Below are positions 9,558 through 19,757 of a stretch of 64,000 nucleotides of DNA, one piece after another. Positions within the stretch are counted from its first letter, which is position 1, and the number at the start of each line of letters is the position of its first letter. The notes beneath the pieces were generated by a model. That model was not told the DNA's origin. It did not search any database and was given only the letters and a program-made list of their open reading frames with translations. The DNA comes from Spraguea lophii (taxonomy: Eukaryota; Microsporidia; Spragueidae). The stretch covers positions 1 to 64,000 of the forward strand of contig LDOQ01000076.1 of NCBI GenBank assembly GCA_001887945.1, read 5' to 3'. The translations under genes and the position numbers were made by a program.

Positions 9558-10760
9558 TTATCTTAAAGGATTGGGTATAATTCCAAACGATAGTTGTTTT
9601 TCATTTCCATTTTCATTAAAATTTTTTTGTGTCATATAGTTTTTTACAGGCCAACTATCATGGAATATATCTTTCTTTTCATTGTTTTTTTTTATTTGTG
9701 GGTTTTCATTATTTTGTGTTGTAAGCATTCTAATAAGATCTATGGTACTTTTTAAAATAGTTTCCAAGCCTTTTTCATCTTTTTTGTTTTTTTGTTCATC
9801 TTTCTTATTTTCTTGTTCATCTTTATTTTGTTTTTCTGTATTTTTATTTTTGTCTGGCTTTTCTTCTTTAGTGGTATCTTTTTGTTCTTTCGTTTTATTC
9901 TCCTTTTTTTCCTTATTATCTTTCAATTGTTTATCTTCATTTGCTTTGGTAATTGAAGTTTTTTTATCTTTTGGTTTAGCTAATGGTTCAATATTTTCTT
10001 TAAGATTTACATGTGGTTGTAAATTATTTACACCGATAGATTTATTTTGATTTTTTATTTCGTTTCCATCGATATAATATTTTGTTACATCGTTATTTAA
10101 TAATATTCTATTATTTTTAGTCTCAGTTTTTTTAAAAAAAGCCATTTGTTTTTCAATTTCCTTCAACATACGATCTGAAAATATTTTCTTTTGACATTTT
10201 TCCATTTTTAAAATAATATTTGCACTAAAAATATGTTTTCCTATTTCAGCCACATCATATTCTGTTAGATTATCGGGTATTGTAATTTCAAATATATCAG
10301 TAAAAACAAAATATACTTTTTCAAGAATAATTGACAATAGATCTTTATGATAATTATTTTTTGAATTTAAATTAACATTATATACACCACCGCATGGATA
10401 TTTTTCATCGTATGATGATAATTCTGCATTATTCGTATAACTTATCAAAATAATTGTATATTGACTAGGAAATATATTATTCATTACTTTTATTCTCTCT
10501 TGTATTTTATCACTTCCTGCTAATTTTGTGAAACTATTATACTTATAATTTGTAGAATATTCTGAAAATCCGATTATTTCTGTATCTATTTCAACGTTAA
10601 ATAATCTACAATATTTATTTAAATAGTTTTTAATTACTTTTGCGTAATCATCTGCAATTTCTTTATTTATTTGCTTCTCATATAAAATATTTATTTTTAT
10701 ATTCTTCAGATTAGAAGAAGCTAAAAACATGGAACAAAGAAAAATAATAGAAATGTTCAT
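9558..10760 (-). CDS. Predicted secreted protein with Lys/Glu-rich tail
   Basis: A 400-residue protein. The N-terminus MNISIIFLCSMFLASSN is a signal peptide. Residues about 20-215 look globular, with two or more cysteines (for example YPCGGVYN and MEKCQKK). A very long Lys/Glu/Asp/Asn-rich segment at about 255-345, built of irregular KDE repeats, follows, then a short non-repetitive end. The arrangement of a small globular domain with a charged, disordered repeat tail recurs in microsporidian polar-tube, spore-wall and host-exported proteins, but no specific family is recognised. The gene is single and unclustered. Confidence 0.7.
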   Translation of the reverse strand: MNISIIFLCSMFLASSNLKNIKINILYEKQINKEIADDYAKVIKNYLNKYCRLFNVEIDTEIIGFSEYSTNYKYNSFTKLAGSDKIQERIKVMNNIFPSQYTIILISYTNNAELSSYDEKYPCGGVYNVNLNSKNNYHKDLLSIILEKVYFVFTDIFEITIPDNLTEYDVAEIGKHIFSANIILKMEKCQKKIFSDRMLKEIEKQMAFFKKTETKNNRILLNNDVTKYYIDGNEIKNQNKSIGVNNLQPHVNLKENIEPLAKPKDKKTSITKANEDKQLKDNKEKKENKTKEQKDTTKEEKPDKNKNTEKQNKDEQENKKDEQKNKKDEKGLETILKSTIDLIRMLTTQNNENPQIKKNNEKKDIFHDSWPVKNYMTQKNFNENGNEKQLSFGIIPNPLR

Positions 10761-10885
10761 AATTTGTTGAGTTTCAATGTTTTTGATGTTATTTTTGAAA
10801 CAATAATGATCAAAAAATAAAATGATATTTATAGTAAATTAAAATGATATTTAAAATTATAAATATATTTATTTAGATCAGAGAA

Positions 10886-12616
10886 TCAGAATCTCCAAAA
10901 ATATAAATCTGAAAACTTTTCAGATTCTCTATCGTTGTGTGGAGAATAAGCAGGAAAGATAGAATCTACAAAAGTATTAAGTGTAGAATACGTACTTACC
11001 AAAGTACCTTTCAATTCAAGATAAACTTCGCCTTTAGGATTTGTTGTAAATATTTTAGAATCACATATATCCAACGCTTTGTAGGTAATTACATCATTTA
11101 TACGATTCCCGAATCCTGCTATGAAGGGATTGTATCCATTGAAAATGTCTTTAATGGTTTTTAAACAACTGATCTTAAAATCCTCTGGTCTTCTTCTTAT
11201 TAATTCTCTATACAATGCTCCAAATATTCCATCGGGTGATAATATTATCGGTCCTTGTGGAAGACTGTATTCATCTTGACTGACTCTATTTAACATATTC
11301 TCTGTTCTTTGGTGCTGTCCTATAGCTCTAGAAGATAGATAAACTATGTGATACCCATTTCTTTCTATCTTTGTAAGAAGTTTAGCTATTCCTTTATGAG
11401 TCCAATCTTTACCTACAAAATCACATATATGTCCCATAACATCACTTTTTGTAATTGTTCCATCAATATCCGAGACTACAATTCTATCTGTATCTTTCCA
11501 TAAATATATTGTTGAAGAAAGACGTTGTTCTGCACCATCTACTTTAAAAATAACTTCATTCGGACCATATGTTAATCCTAATTTTTTTAGTCCGGAAGAA
11601 TCCAATATAAAACATTTTGCATAATCTCTTTTTTTATACTTTCGCGATCTAAACCAACCTTTTTTACTTTCACATTTATTTTCTAAGAATTCTAAAAATC
11701 TTAATTTTTTATTTTTTGAATCCGCAAGAAAGATTTCACGCACCGTGAAAAATAATTCATTAAAAAATATAAAAGGAATATAAAAATAAAAACTACAATT
11801 TTTACATCCTTTCAATTCTACGATTGTTTTAGCAGAATCATTTAAATCTCTCGTTCGATAAAGTTCAAATATTTTATCAGCCGAATCTATTAATTTTTTA
11901 TCAGATGATTTTGAATAACTAATAGACATTTCTTTACAATTATTAAAACATAAATTTTGCACATTTTTACATTCCGTAACATCAGGATATAATAAATTTT
12001 TGAGTCCATAAAACAATTTTTCATGATTTTTTATCAAAAATTCCGTATGCTCATAAGAATCCAATAATTGAGAAAATGTTTTACTTTTATCAGGAACCGA
12101 ATAAAATCCATCATCCACTTTTATATTTTTTTTATAATATGACCGCTTATCATAATTCTCCGATCTAAAAAATTCTATCTCATCCTCAGTATAATATTTT
12201 TTATTCTTAAATATTTTCATCTCATAATTTTCCGCATCCATCGAATATTTTATTTTTTCAAACCTCGTCGCTTCCAATTTTTCAATTTTAAAAGATTGCA
12301 AATTCGCAAATCCATTTTCCATATTATCACCAACACTATCCGAATCCTCAATATCCTCAAAATACAATTCCCCTTGATATCCTATCCTCATTGATATATC
12401 AGTCATATTACCATTTACATGCAAATAAACAATTTGTTCAGAAATCCTAAACATTTGAATAGTACCAAATTTTATCTGAAATGGAGAACAAGAAAGAACA
12501 CCATCGGCACTTTCAACCACAATAACATCATTTACACCACTAATAGTTGATGGATTAATATTTTTATAAAAATCACTTACAGTATAAAATATATTATTCA
12601 CCAAATTAAGAGACAT
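10886..12616 (-). CDS. PAH1: Lipin / phosphatidate phosphatase (Pah1/Smp2 family)
   Basis: A 576-residue lipin. The N-LIP domain is at about 1-95, starting MSLNLVNNIFYTVSDFY with SGVNDVIVV and FQIKFG. The catalytic LNS2 (HAD-type) domain runs from about 373 to 540. Its DxDxT motif is DIDGT at 383-387, followed by HICDFVGKDWTHKGIAKL, the YLSSRAIGQ segment and LPQGPIILSPDG. The enzyme converts phosphatidate to diacylglycerol at the ER and nuclear membrane, feeding phospholipid and triacylglycerol synthesis. At 576 residues it is shorter than yeast Pah1 (about 860), the usual microsporidian reduction. The start is fixed by a CCC box directly before the ATG (12617-12619 on the coding strand). Confidence 0.93.
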   Translation of the reverse strand: MSLNLVNNIFYTVSDFYKNINPSTISGVNDVIVVESADGVLSCSPFQIKFGTIQMFRISEQIVYLHVNGNMTDISMRIGYQGELYFEDIEDSDSVGDNMENGFANLQSFKIEKLEATRFEKIKYSMDAENYEMKIFKNKKYYTEDEIEFFRSENYDKRSYYKKNIKVDDGFYSVPDKSKTFSQLLDSYEHTEFLIKNHEKLFYGLKNLLYPDVTECKNVQNLCFNNCKEMSISYSKSSDKKLIDSADKIFELYRTRDLNDSAKTIVELKGCKNCSFYFYIPFIFFNELFFTVREIFLADSKNKKLRFLEFLENKCESKKGWFRSRKYKKRDYAKCFILDSSGLKKLGLTYGPNEVIFKVDGAEQRLSSTIYLWKDTDRIVVSDIDGTITKSDVMGHICDFVGKDWTHKGIAKLLTKIERNGYHIVYLSSRAIGQHQRTENMLNRVSQDEYSLPQGPIILSPDGIFGALYRELIRRRPEDFKISCLKTIKDIFNGYNPFIAGFGNRINDVITYKALDICDSKIFTTNPKGEVYLELKGTLVSTYSTLNTFVDSIFPAYSPHNDRESEKFSDLYFWRF

Positions 12617-13157
12617 GGGTCCTAAAAAACAATTTTATATATACCAGACATGAAACAACTATGATAAAATGTTTATAATTTTAAAATATCCTAATTAAAT
12701 AATATTTCCCAATATAGAACTCAATCATATTATAATAATATAAAAATATAATCCTAATATATTTTGATTTAAGGTTTTTGTTGCAGTTATACATTTGTTT
12801 GATATTTAAATAAATAACAATGATATAATAATATTTTATTAATATCTTTATAGTTGTATAAAGGTTTTATTAATATGTTTTATAATTATAAGATATAGTG
12901 TAATTATAATATTTTATTTTATAGTTATATAAATATCTTTATAGTATTAATATAGATATGATAATTTATAATAATAATTTATTTATAATTATAAAATATT
13001 ATCTTTATTGTATAACAACGTATATTAAATATTTATATTATATACATTATCATATCTATATTATATACTATCATATATATTATCACATATATATCTCATA
13101 GATACATTCTCCTTTTCTCCTTTTTATAAAATTATATAGAAAATAAAATAATAATCT
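12617..13157. other. AT-rich divergent spacer
   Basis: Separates the divergent lipin and 90-residue genes. It holds simple ATA/TTATA-rich sequence, including many TATA-like runs around 13020-13100, but no coding pattern or RNA gene was recognised. Confidence 0.5.
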
Positions 13158-13430
13158 ATGGAGTATATTACAGCATATATAGATTTTAATTCTTCTATCA
13201 ATGGTATATCCACGGAATTTAGAATATTTGAAACTTCTACACATTTATTTATTTATATTTCTCAAGAAACTAATACTATGATTTTTGAAGATCAAATACT
13301 TAAATATCTTAAAAAAATGAAAATTAAACGTAAAAAAACACATGTAGTATATTGTAATTTAGTAGATTATGATTCTTTAGAAGGTGTTAATTTAACATTA
13401 TTACATATTTTTTCAGAGAGTTTAAAATAA
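13158..13430 (+). CDS. Small protein, function unknown
   Basis: A 90-residue open frame starting with ATG. It has no signal peptide or membrane span. Alternating hydrophobic segments (MEYITAYIDFN, EFRIFETSTHLFIYIS) suggest beta strands, followed by a basic helix KYLKKMKIKRKK and a strand HVVYCNLVD. Size and pattern would suit a small assembly factor such as a proteasome-assembly chaperone, but that is only a guess from shape. Codon use matches neighbouring real genes. Confidence 0.5.
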   Translation: MEYITAYIDFNSSINGISTEFRIFETSTHLFIYISQETNTMIFEDQILKYLKKMKIKRKKTHVVYCNLVDYDSLEGVNLTLLHIFSESLK

Positions 13431-13622
13431 TAATTTTTATTAAAAGAATATAACTATTGTTTATGATAAGAATTTTATTTAGAGAATATAATATTGCTTA
13501 TGATAATTTTATAGAATATCACTATAGAATATAATAATATTACTATAAGAGATTTTATAGTAATATTATATTTTTAATATTATATTTTTTTTTCTGAACA
13601 TTTTTTTGTATATAACAAAAAA

Positions 13623-13626
13623 CCCC
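13623..13626 (+). promoter_or_regulatory. CCCC start-proximal box deciding a start
   Basis: CCCC directly precedes ATG at 13627. The open frame extends upstream only to a TTG, so this box supports the internal ATG as the true start. CCC boxes abutting start codons are characteristic of microsporidian promoters. Confidence 0.6.
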
Positions 13627-14043
13627 ATGTCCAGATCTCAAAAACTTAAACATCTTTTTAATAAATTTATTTGTGAGGTAGCTACTGATGATGCACATAG
13701 GAAAGAGATGCAAGATATCTTTGTTTCTATTTGTGCCAAATATAATGTATTTTTAAAATTAGATACTTATGATAGTGAATTAAGTAGTGGACGAACAAAC
13801 AATAGAGATTTAAAATCAAAAGAATATATAAAAGAAATATTAGAATCTCATATTGTAAATAATAAAATAGATCTTTGTAATAAAATAGAACATGTGGAAA
13901 CAAAATTAAAAAATAATAAAATAGAGCTTATACAAAAAATTAAAGATGCTAAAAATAAATTAAAGCTGGTGGAAGAAGAAAGAATAAAAGAAGAAAATCA
14001 ATATCAAAGAAATATAGATATTTGTTATGAAACATTAAAATAA
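13627..14043 (+). CDS. Small coiled-coil protein, function unknown
   Basis: A 138-residue protein beginning MSRSQKLKHLFNKF, right after a CCCC box. Residues 1-50 look like a compact helical domain with two cysteines. Residues about 70-130 are Lys/Glu/Ile-rich heptads typical of a coiled coil. No signal peptide or membrane segment. The size and layout fit a small structural subunit, for example of a kinetochore, tether or splicing complex, but nothing identifies it. Confidence 0.55.
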   Translation: MSRSQKLKHLFNKFICEVATDDAHRKEMQDIFVSICAKYNVFLKLDTYDSELSSGRTNNRDLKSKEYIKEILESHIVNNKIDLCNKIEHVETKLKNNKIELIQKIKDAKNKLKLVEEERIKEENQYQRNIDICYETLK

Positions 14044-15250
14044 ATGGTAAATATTATATAATTTTTATATATTTTGATATATTTTAATAATTTCATTTAT
14101 ATTCCTTTGATATACGAATAATTAATTATTTAAAAATATTTTATAATTATTTATTTTAATTTATCTTCTTAAGTAAAATAAAAATTATATTTTGTATAAT
14201 ATTTTCTAATTAAAAAATTTTATATCTTAAACGTATTATTACGATAAAAACTACTTTCTTTTCTTTTAAAAGGGAGAAAAAAACTTTATTTATTTATTGT
14301 TAGAATCTAGCAATTACTACACTCTACAGCTCGTGAAAACTAATAACCTTAGAATAAGGATATGATTTTTGACCATTTAAAACTACTTTTAAGATATTCT
14401 CAGTTACATTGACCATGTCTCTGATACTTCTCGGTTTAAAGAAAAAATTTATTTTTTTGTTAAATATTATTATGATAGAGAATATACCATTTCTAATATA
14501 ACACATTTATTTACAATATACATAATAACATAATCTATCAATAATCTATCAATAATTATTTATTATTTATTATATTTTATAATCATACGTAATTATAAAG
14601 AAATATTATTATATTTACATTGTATTAAATATCCTTAATAACAAAAATATTATAAAAATACAGAAATTTAATAGAAATTCTTTAAAATGATAATTTAAAA
14701 ATATCATAGCATTTATATTTTCATTCTTTGGATTATTATTATATTTTTTAATAATTTTATGTTATAAAATTTTATACGAACAGTGGAAGTAAGAGAAATA
14801 ATAATTCTGGATTTATTATTATAATTCTATGATATATTCTAAAATAAAAATATGTATATATGTAGCGAAATCAGTTAGTACAAGTGTTTATGAGTTTTGA
14901 TGACATTTGGTGTATTATTGATGTTGTTTATATTTTAAGCATTATTTTTTAAAAATATTATTTAACCATAAATGCATTGATAAAATATTTTATGTAAAAA
15001 TATATAACATTATTCGCATGATTATAAATCCAGATAATATAAAATTCTTAATAAGCAAATAATATTATATATTCTTGATTTTTAGACATATAAATAATAT
15101 GAATTTCATTTTATTGTTGTTTATGCAGAACATTCTAGAATATTTTAATTTTGTTTGTATTTTAAAACTATAAATACTAAATGTATTTTTATTTTATGTT
15201 TGTTTTTTTATAATGAGGGTATAAAATTAATATTTTTATAATCCCACCAT
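14044..15250. other. AT-rich spacer with a SINE tail fragment
   Basis: About 1.2 kb without a convincing gene. A 60-codon minus-strand frame at 14324-14506, starting with ATG, has a slightly richer C-terminal half (PRSIRDMVNVTENILKVV) but no family match. I leave it as doubtful. A short piece of the dispersed element lies near 14835-14915. Confidence 0.5.
14835..14915 (+). mobile_element. SINE-like element, 3' body fragment
   Basis: The segment TATGTATATATGTAGCGAAA and the following CAGTTAGTACAAG match the 3' body of the dispersed element (compare RC of 32731-32750 and + 48718-48760). The head and core are missing, so this is a short relic. Confidence 0.45.
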
Positions 15251-17665
15251 ATGAGTAATGTACAGGTATCCATTCGCTTACGCCCCTGTAAAGATTCTAT
15301 AGCTTATATAGAAAATACACAAATTTCAATTTATGGTAAATCTTATAACTTTCCATCCACATCTACTCTATATAATGTAGATTCTACCCAAGAAGATGTA
15401 TTTGTAAATAGTGTTCAACCAGTGATAGATAGAAGTTTAGAAGGTTATAATTCAACAGTAATGGTATATGGTCAAACAGGTAGTGGTAAAACATATACCA
15501 TGGGTATAGGTCTAGATGTTATTACTGAAAGAGAATATGGTATTGTACTTAATAGCTTAGAATACATATTTAACAAAGGAGAACATAGTGTTAGTTGTAC
15601 ATTTATAGAAATTTATAATGAAAATGTATATGATCTTCTTAACAAAAGAAATAAATTGGTTTTAAGAGAAATTAGCAATGAAGTTATTGTTTGTGGTGTA
15701 AGTGACATAAATTTAAATTGTATGGAATCTGCTAAAGAATTAATAAAAAGAGCTTGTTTAGAGAGAACTACCAAAAATACAAAAATGAATAATGCATCTT
15801 CTAGATCTCATGCTATTTTTACTGTTACTCTTACAAAAAATATAGATGATAATTATTTAGTTTCAAAAATAAATTTTGTAGATTTAGCAGGATCTGAGAG
15901 AATAAAAAAATCGGGTGTCATTGGTGAAAAAGTAAAAGAGGCAATAAATATTAATCAGGGTTTATTGTCCCTTGGGAATGTAATAAATGCTTTATACCAC
16001 AGGGATAATCATATACCTTATCGTTCTTCTAAAATAACAAGAATCCTTCGATCTTCTCTTGGAGGAAATTCATCTACTCTTTTTATAGCTTGTATAAATC
16101 CATCTAATGATGATATATCAGAAACACAAAATACTTTAAAATATGCTTTAAGAACTACTTCAATATCAAATAAAGTAGAAAGGAATAAAGAAATAGATAA
16201 AAATAAAATATGTCAAACAGAACAAGCTAATGAAATAAGAAGATTAAAACAAGAAAATATATTTTTAAAACAACAAATAAAAGATTATCAGAAATTTAAT
16301 AATCAAGTAGAAAATAAAGAGAATAAAATTCTTGAACAGAAAATAATACATTTAGAAAAAATAATAAATGAATATAAAAATACAACATGTAAATGTATGA
16401 AGAAGAATATTGATAATAAAAATAATAACAATATAATAGAACATAATAACAACAATACAATACAACATAGTAATGATATTAAGAATATTGATAATGATAA
16501 TAATAACAATATTAAAATGAATATTAAAACAATACAACGTAATAATGAAATGAATATTAAAAATAAAAGAAAAGTATCGTTTAATCTTGAAGAGAAAGTA
16601 AAATTTATAAAGAAAGAAGATAAAATAAGATTCTTAAGTACGAATAAAATACCCATCAAAAATAATTTAATCGAAAATAATTTTAAGGATTTAAATGAAC
16701 AAAAAGAAAATTATAATAAAGATTTATCTAAAAATGTCAGTGATATAAATATTAATCTTTATAGAAATATTCCCAATAAAATAAATGATAAAAAATTTAC
16801 ACGTAATAATGAAGATACTAAAAATAATATTTTAAATCCTACTAAGAAAATACAATTAAACACTGTTATTTCATTAGAAGATCATAGAAATTCTATATCT
16901 GAAGTATTATTTAATAATCATTTATACAGCTCTTCTTTGGATGGAAGCGTTAGAAAATGGGATTTAGATAAAAATAAAAGTCAAATAATGATAGAAGAGA
17001 AAGATCCTATAAAAAATATATCAGGTAAAGATAAAATATATTACAGTTGTAAGAATAAAATAGGATTATTGGAAGAAGGTAAAGAAATATTTAAATATTC
17101 TTCTGATATCAGTAATATTTTTATAGAAGATAATTTATTATTCTGTGGACATGAGGATGGGTGTATAAGTATGACTGATATAAGAAAAGGAATGTGTTGG
17201 AGTAAGAGGGTTCATAGAGGTACAGTGTTTAAAGTATTAAAATATAATAATGAAATATTCAGTTGTAGTAGAGATCATTCTGTAGGTGTTAGTGAAGGAA
17301 TGGATGGTATTGGATTTAGAATGCTTAAACCTCCTCATTATGATTCTGTTCATGTGCTTTTAGAATCCAATGGATGTTTAATTACTGGTGGTAGAGATTG
17401 TTCATTAAAAAAATGGAATATAAATTCTGGTTTAGTACAAAAAACTATACCCTATGCTCATGATAGTTGGATTAGATGTGGTTATAAATTAGAAGATGGT
17501 TTTTGTACAGGGGCTAAGGATGGTTCTATGGTATTTTGGGATGTAGATAAGAGTATTACAGAAAAATATAAATTTTATGTTGATGGTTGTATTAATAGTA
17601 TAGTAGAAAATAATTATAATTATTTTGTAGGCTGTCAGAATAAGAAGATTTACGTTGTAAGATAA
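15251..17665 (+). CDS. Kinesin motor protein with C-terminal WD40 domain (kinesin-4/KIF21-like)
   Basis: An 804-residue protein. The N-terminal kinesin motor (about 1-310) has the P-loop GQTGSGKT at 74-81, switch I NNASSRSH at 180-187, switch II DLAGSE at 211-216 and the tubulin-binding stretch YRSSKITRIL at 257-266. A coiled coil follows (about 315-375). Next is an Asn/Ile/Lys-rich low-complexity linker (about 385-540). Then come WD40 repeats to the C-terminus (for example SSLDGSVRKWDLDK, CGHEDGCISMTDIR, TGGRDCSLKKWNIN, TGAKDGSMVFWDVD). A motor plus WD40 tail is the architecture of KIF21 kinesins, which walk to microtubule plus ends and dampen growth. The start follows a CCCACC box (15243-15248). 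Confidence 0.92.
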   Translation: MSNVQVSIRLRPCKDSIAYIENTQISIYGKSYNFPSTSTLYNVDSTQEDVFVNSVQPVIDRSLEGYNSTVMVYGQTGSGKTYTMGIGLDVITEREYGIVLNSLEYIFNKGEHSVSCTFIEIYNENVYDLLNKRNKLVLREISNEVIVCGVSDINLNCMESAKELIKRACLERTTKNTKMNNASSRSHAIFTVTLTKNIDDNYLVSKINFVDLAGSERIKKSGVIGEKVKEAININQGLLSLGNVINALYHRDNHIPYRSSKITRILRSSLGGNSSTLFIACINPSNDDISETQNTLKYALRTTSISNKVERNKEIDKNKICQTEQANEIRRLKQENIFLKQQIKDYQKFNNQVENKENKILEQKIIHLEKIINEYKNTTCKCMKKNIDNKNNNNIIEHNNNNTIQHSNDIKNIDNDNNNNIKMNIKTIQRNNEMNIKNKRKVSFNLEEKVKFIKKEDKIRFLSTNKIPIKNNLIENNFKDLNEQKENYNKDLSKNVSDININLYRNIPNKINDKKFTRNNEDTKNNILNPTKKIQLNTVISLEDHRNSISEVLFNNHLYSSSLDGSVRKWDLDKNKSQIMIEEKDPIKNISGKDKIYYSCKNKIGLLEEGKEIFKYSSDISNIFIEDNLLFCGHEDGCISMTDIRKGMCWSKRVHRGTVFKVLKYNNEIFSCSRDHSVGVSEGMDGIGFRMLKPPHYDSVHVLLESNGCLITGGRDCSLKKWNINSGLVQKTIPYAHDSWIRCGYKLEDGFCTGAKDGSMVFWDVDKSITEKYKFYVDGCINSIVENNYNYFVGCQNKKIYVVR

Positions 17666-17855
17666 ATAATATAAATAAGATAAAATACTTATGTTATGTA
17701 TTATATGTTATGTGTGTGTTATATAACAGAGAATAATACAACACAGAGTAATATAACATAGAATAATATAAGATAAATATAATTTAATTAATTATAATAT
17801 ATCATAGAATAATAGAATACCATTTAAATATATCATAGAATAGAATACAAATATT

Positions 17856-18296
17856 TTACTTCTTTTCTTCTTCTTTGTTTGATAATCTTACTTCTATTTC
17901 TTTATTATTAATTATTTTATTATTTAAATATTTTATAGCTTCTTTTGCTTCTCCCATACTCTTATATTCAATAAATGAATATTTACTATTTATTTTACTT
18001 TTTATTGTACATTCTCCAAATTTATTAAAAATATTATATAATAAATTATCATCTAATCCATTATGTTTTACATATAATTGTATATTAGATTTTCTATAAT
18101 AACTTATATTTAATTGTTTATTATATAATTTTATATTAATTTTATTTATATCCATATCTTTATTTGTTTCTAAAATAGCATATTTTCTATCTTTATTATA
18201 AATTAGTTTTTTTATAGAAGTATAATTATTAAATAATTCAAAAAGAATAGATTTTGTAACACGTTCATCAATATTAGAAATATAGAATATAAACAT
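17856..18296 (-). CDS. Double-RRM protein, probably SF3b subunit 4 (Hsh49-like)
   Basis: A 146-residue protein made of two compact RNA-recognition motifs. RRM1 starts FIFYISNIDERVTKSILFELF and RRM2 starts IQLYVKHNGLDDNLLYNIF, with aromatic RNP1-like strands KYAILETN and YSFIEYKSM. The phrases NIDERVTKSILFELF and LDDNLLYNIFNKFG resemble SF3B4/Hsh49, the SF3b protein that holds U2 snRNP at the branch point. The protein is only just longer than two RRMs, so linkers and tail are stripped. If right, the organism keeps at least part of the spliceosome. It could also be another small RRM protein. It is divergent from the LisH gene at 18596. Confidence 0.65.
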   Translation of the reverse strand: MFIFYISNIDERVTKSILFELFNNYTSIKKLIYNKDRKYAILETNKDMDINKINIKLYNKQLNISYYRKSNIQLYVKHNGLDDNLLYNIFNKFGECTIKSKINSKYSFIEYKSMGEAKEAIKYLNNKIINNKEIEVRLSNKEEEKK

Positions 18297-18351
18297 AATA
18301 AAGAGAGATATAAGGGTAGGGGTAGTAAGTAGCTTTATAATTTTATAATTT

Positions 18352-18440
18352 AATGATTATAGTTTGATAGTGATAGTTTGATAGTGATAGTTTGATAGTG
18401 AGATGATGGTTTGATAGTTAGATGATGGTAGTGAAATGAT
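18352..18440. repeat. Minisatellite in a divergent promoter
   Basis: About three copies of a 14-bp unit (AGTTTGATAGTGAT), followed by degenerate ATGATGGTTTGATAG units. It occupies much of the spacer shared by the divergent SF3b4-like and LisH genes. Confidence 0.7.
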
Positions 18441-18595
18441 GGTTTGATAATAATAATAGTTTAATAACAATAATATAATAATATAATAATATAATATTAT
18501 AATAAATTAAATATATATGACAATTTAAATTAAAATAATTACATCAACACTTATTAATCACTTATAATCACTTATACCCTTATACCCTTATACTT

Positions 18596-19549
18596 ATGAT
18601 TAATACTGATATGCATATTAAGAGAGAATACATTGAAGAATTAATATCTGATCATTTATATTTTTCATGTTTTACTGATACATATATTTTATTTTGTAAA
18701 CATATAAATATATCACCTAATACAATACCTTTATTACAAAGAAAAGAAATTAAAAATCTATTAGAAAATAAAAAATATTTAGAAGTATTAAACATAATAA
18801 AAGATGATAATTTAAATTGTAATGATTTAAATAATTATAGTTTAGGAATGAATAGTTTAAAAGAAAGTAATTCAGAAATAAACAATTTAGCGGAAGAAAT
18901 AAAAAATGTTAATCTAAATGATAGTAATTCAGAAATAACCAATAATAACCTAAATATAAAAACCAATAATAATCCAAACAATAATAACATAAATAATGAT
19001 AACCTAAATATAAATAACATAAATAATAATACAAATAAATCATATTTAAAAGAAATAAAGAATAATCTAATTATTAATTTAAATATAAAAGAAGATAAAG
19101 AAATAATAGATATTCTTATAAAATCTATATTTTTACAAAATATAAAAAATAATAAATATAAAGAAGGTATAGCATTTATAAGACAAATGATAAAAGAAGA
19201 AGAATTTATTTTTGATGAAAATATATTTAGTGTTTTAGGATATAAATATTGTAATAGAGATGGTTGTAATAGTGATATAGATAGAGATGGTAATAGAGAT
19301 GATAAATATTGTAATAGAGATGGTTGTAATTTAGAGAAAGATAATAATAATCATAATGATGATAAAGATATAGATAATAAAAATAATAGTGATATAAATA
19401 ATAATTTGTATATAGAAAAATATAATAAAGATAATGTAGTAGAAGAAATAAATAGTAAAATATTTTATAAAGAAAAAAGAAGAAGATATAGTAAATTATT
19501 GATGCTAATAAATCATTATAATTTTCTTATGGAATTAAAACATAGTTAA
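18596..19549 (+). CDS. LisH/CTLH-domain protein, GID/CTLH-complex-like
   Basis: A 317-residue protein. Residues 8-45 (IKREYIEELISDHLYFSCFTD) form a LisH motif. IKNLLENKKYLEVLNIIKDD at about 51-70 is the start of a CTLH helix pair, continued after a low-complexity insert by NKYKEGIAFIRQMIKEEEF. This order is seen in GID8/RanBPM-type subunits of the GID E3 ubiquitin ligase, which in yeast degrades gluconeogenic enzymes. Two Asn-rich inserts (about 90-155 and 215-265) interrupt it, the second containing a repeated YCNRDGCN motif. Two ACCC boxes at 18576-18587 precede the ATG. A different LisH/CTLH protein remains possible. Confidence 0.6.
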   Translation: MINTDMHIKREYIEELISDHLYFSCFTDTYILFCKHINISPNTIPLLQRKEIKNLLENKKYLEVLNIIKDDNLNCNDLNNYSLGMNSLKESNSEINNLAEEIKNVNLNDSNSEITNNNLNIKTNNNPNNNNINNDNLNINNINNNTNKSYLKEIKNNLIINLNIKEDKEIIDILIKSIFLQNIKNNKYKEGIAFIRQMIKEEEFIFDENIFSVLGYKYCNRDGCNSDIDRDGNRDDKYCNRDGCNLEKDNNNHNDDKDIDNKNNSDINNNLYIEKYNKDNVVEEINSKIFYKEKRRRYSKLLMLINHYNFLMELKHS

Positions 19550-19757
19550 ATAAAATAATTATTATTTTTATTATTATTTATATTCTATATTATATTTCTT
19601 ATAATGATATTTATATTGTAATATAATTAATTGTAATCGGTTTATGATCTATATTCTATGTTATATTTATATATATTCTATAATATAATTATATAAAAGT
19701 TATATACTTTTTGTTTGAATTTTCATATAAAAAGCTTTATATTTTTTTTACTACACT

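Noticed and set aside
14324..14506. 60-codon minus-strand frame
   Set aside because: It starts with ATG and has a slightly richer C-terminal half, but no family pattern, no CCC box and no context.
18352..18440. CRISPR-like short repeats
   Set aside because: Contiguous tandem units without spacers in a eukaryotic promoter; it is a minisatellite.
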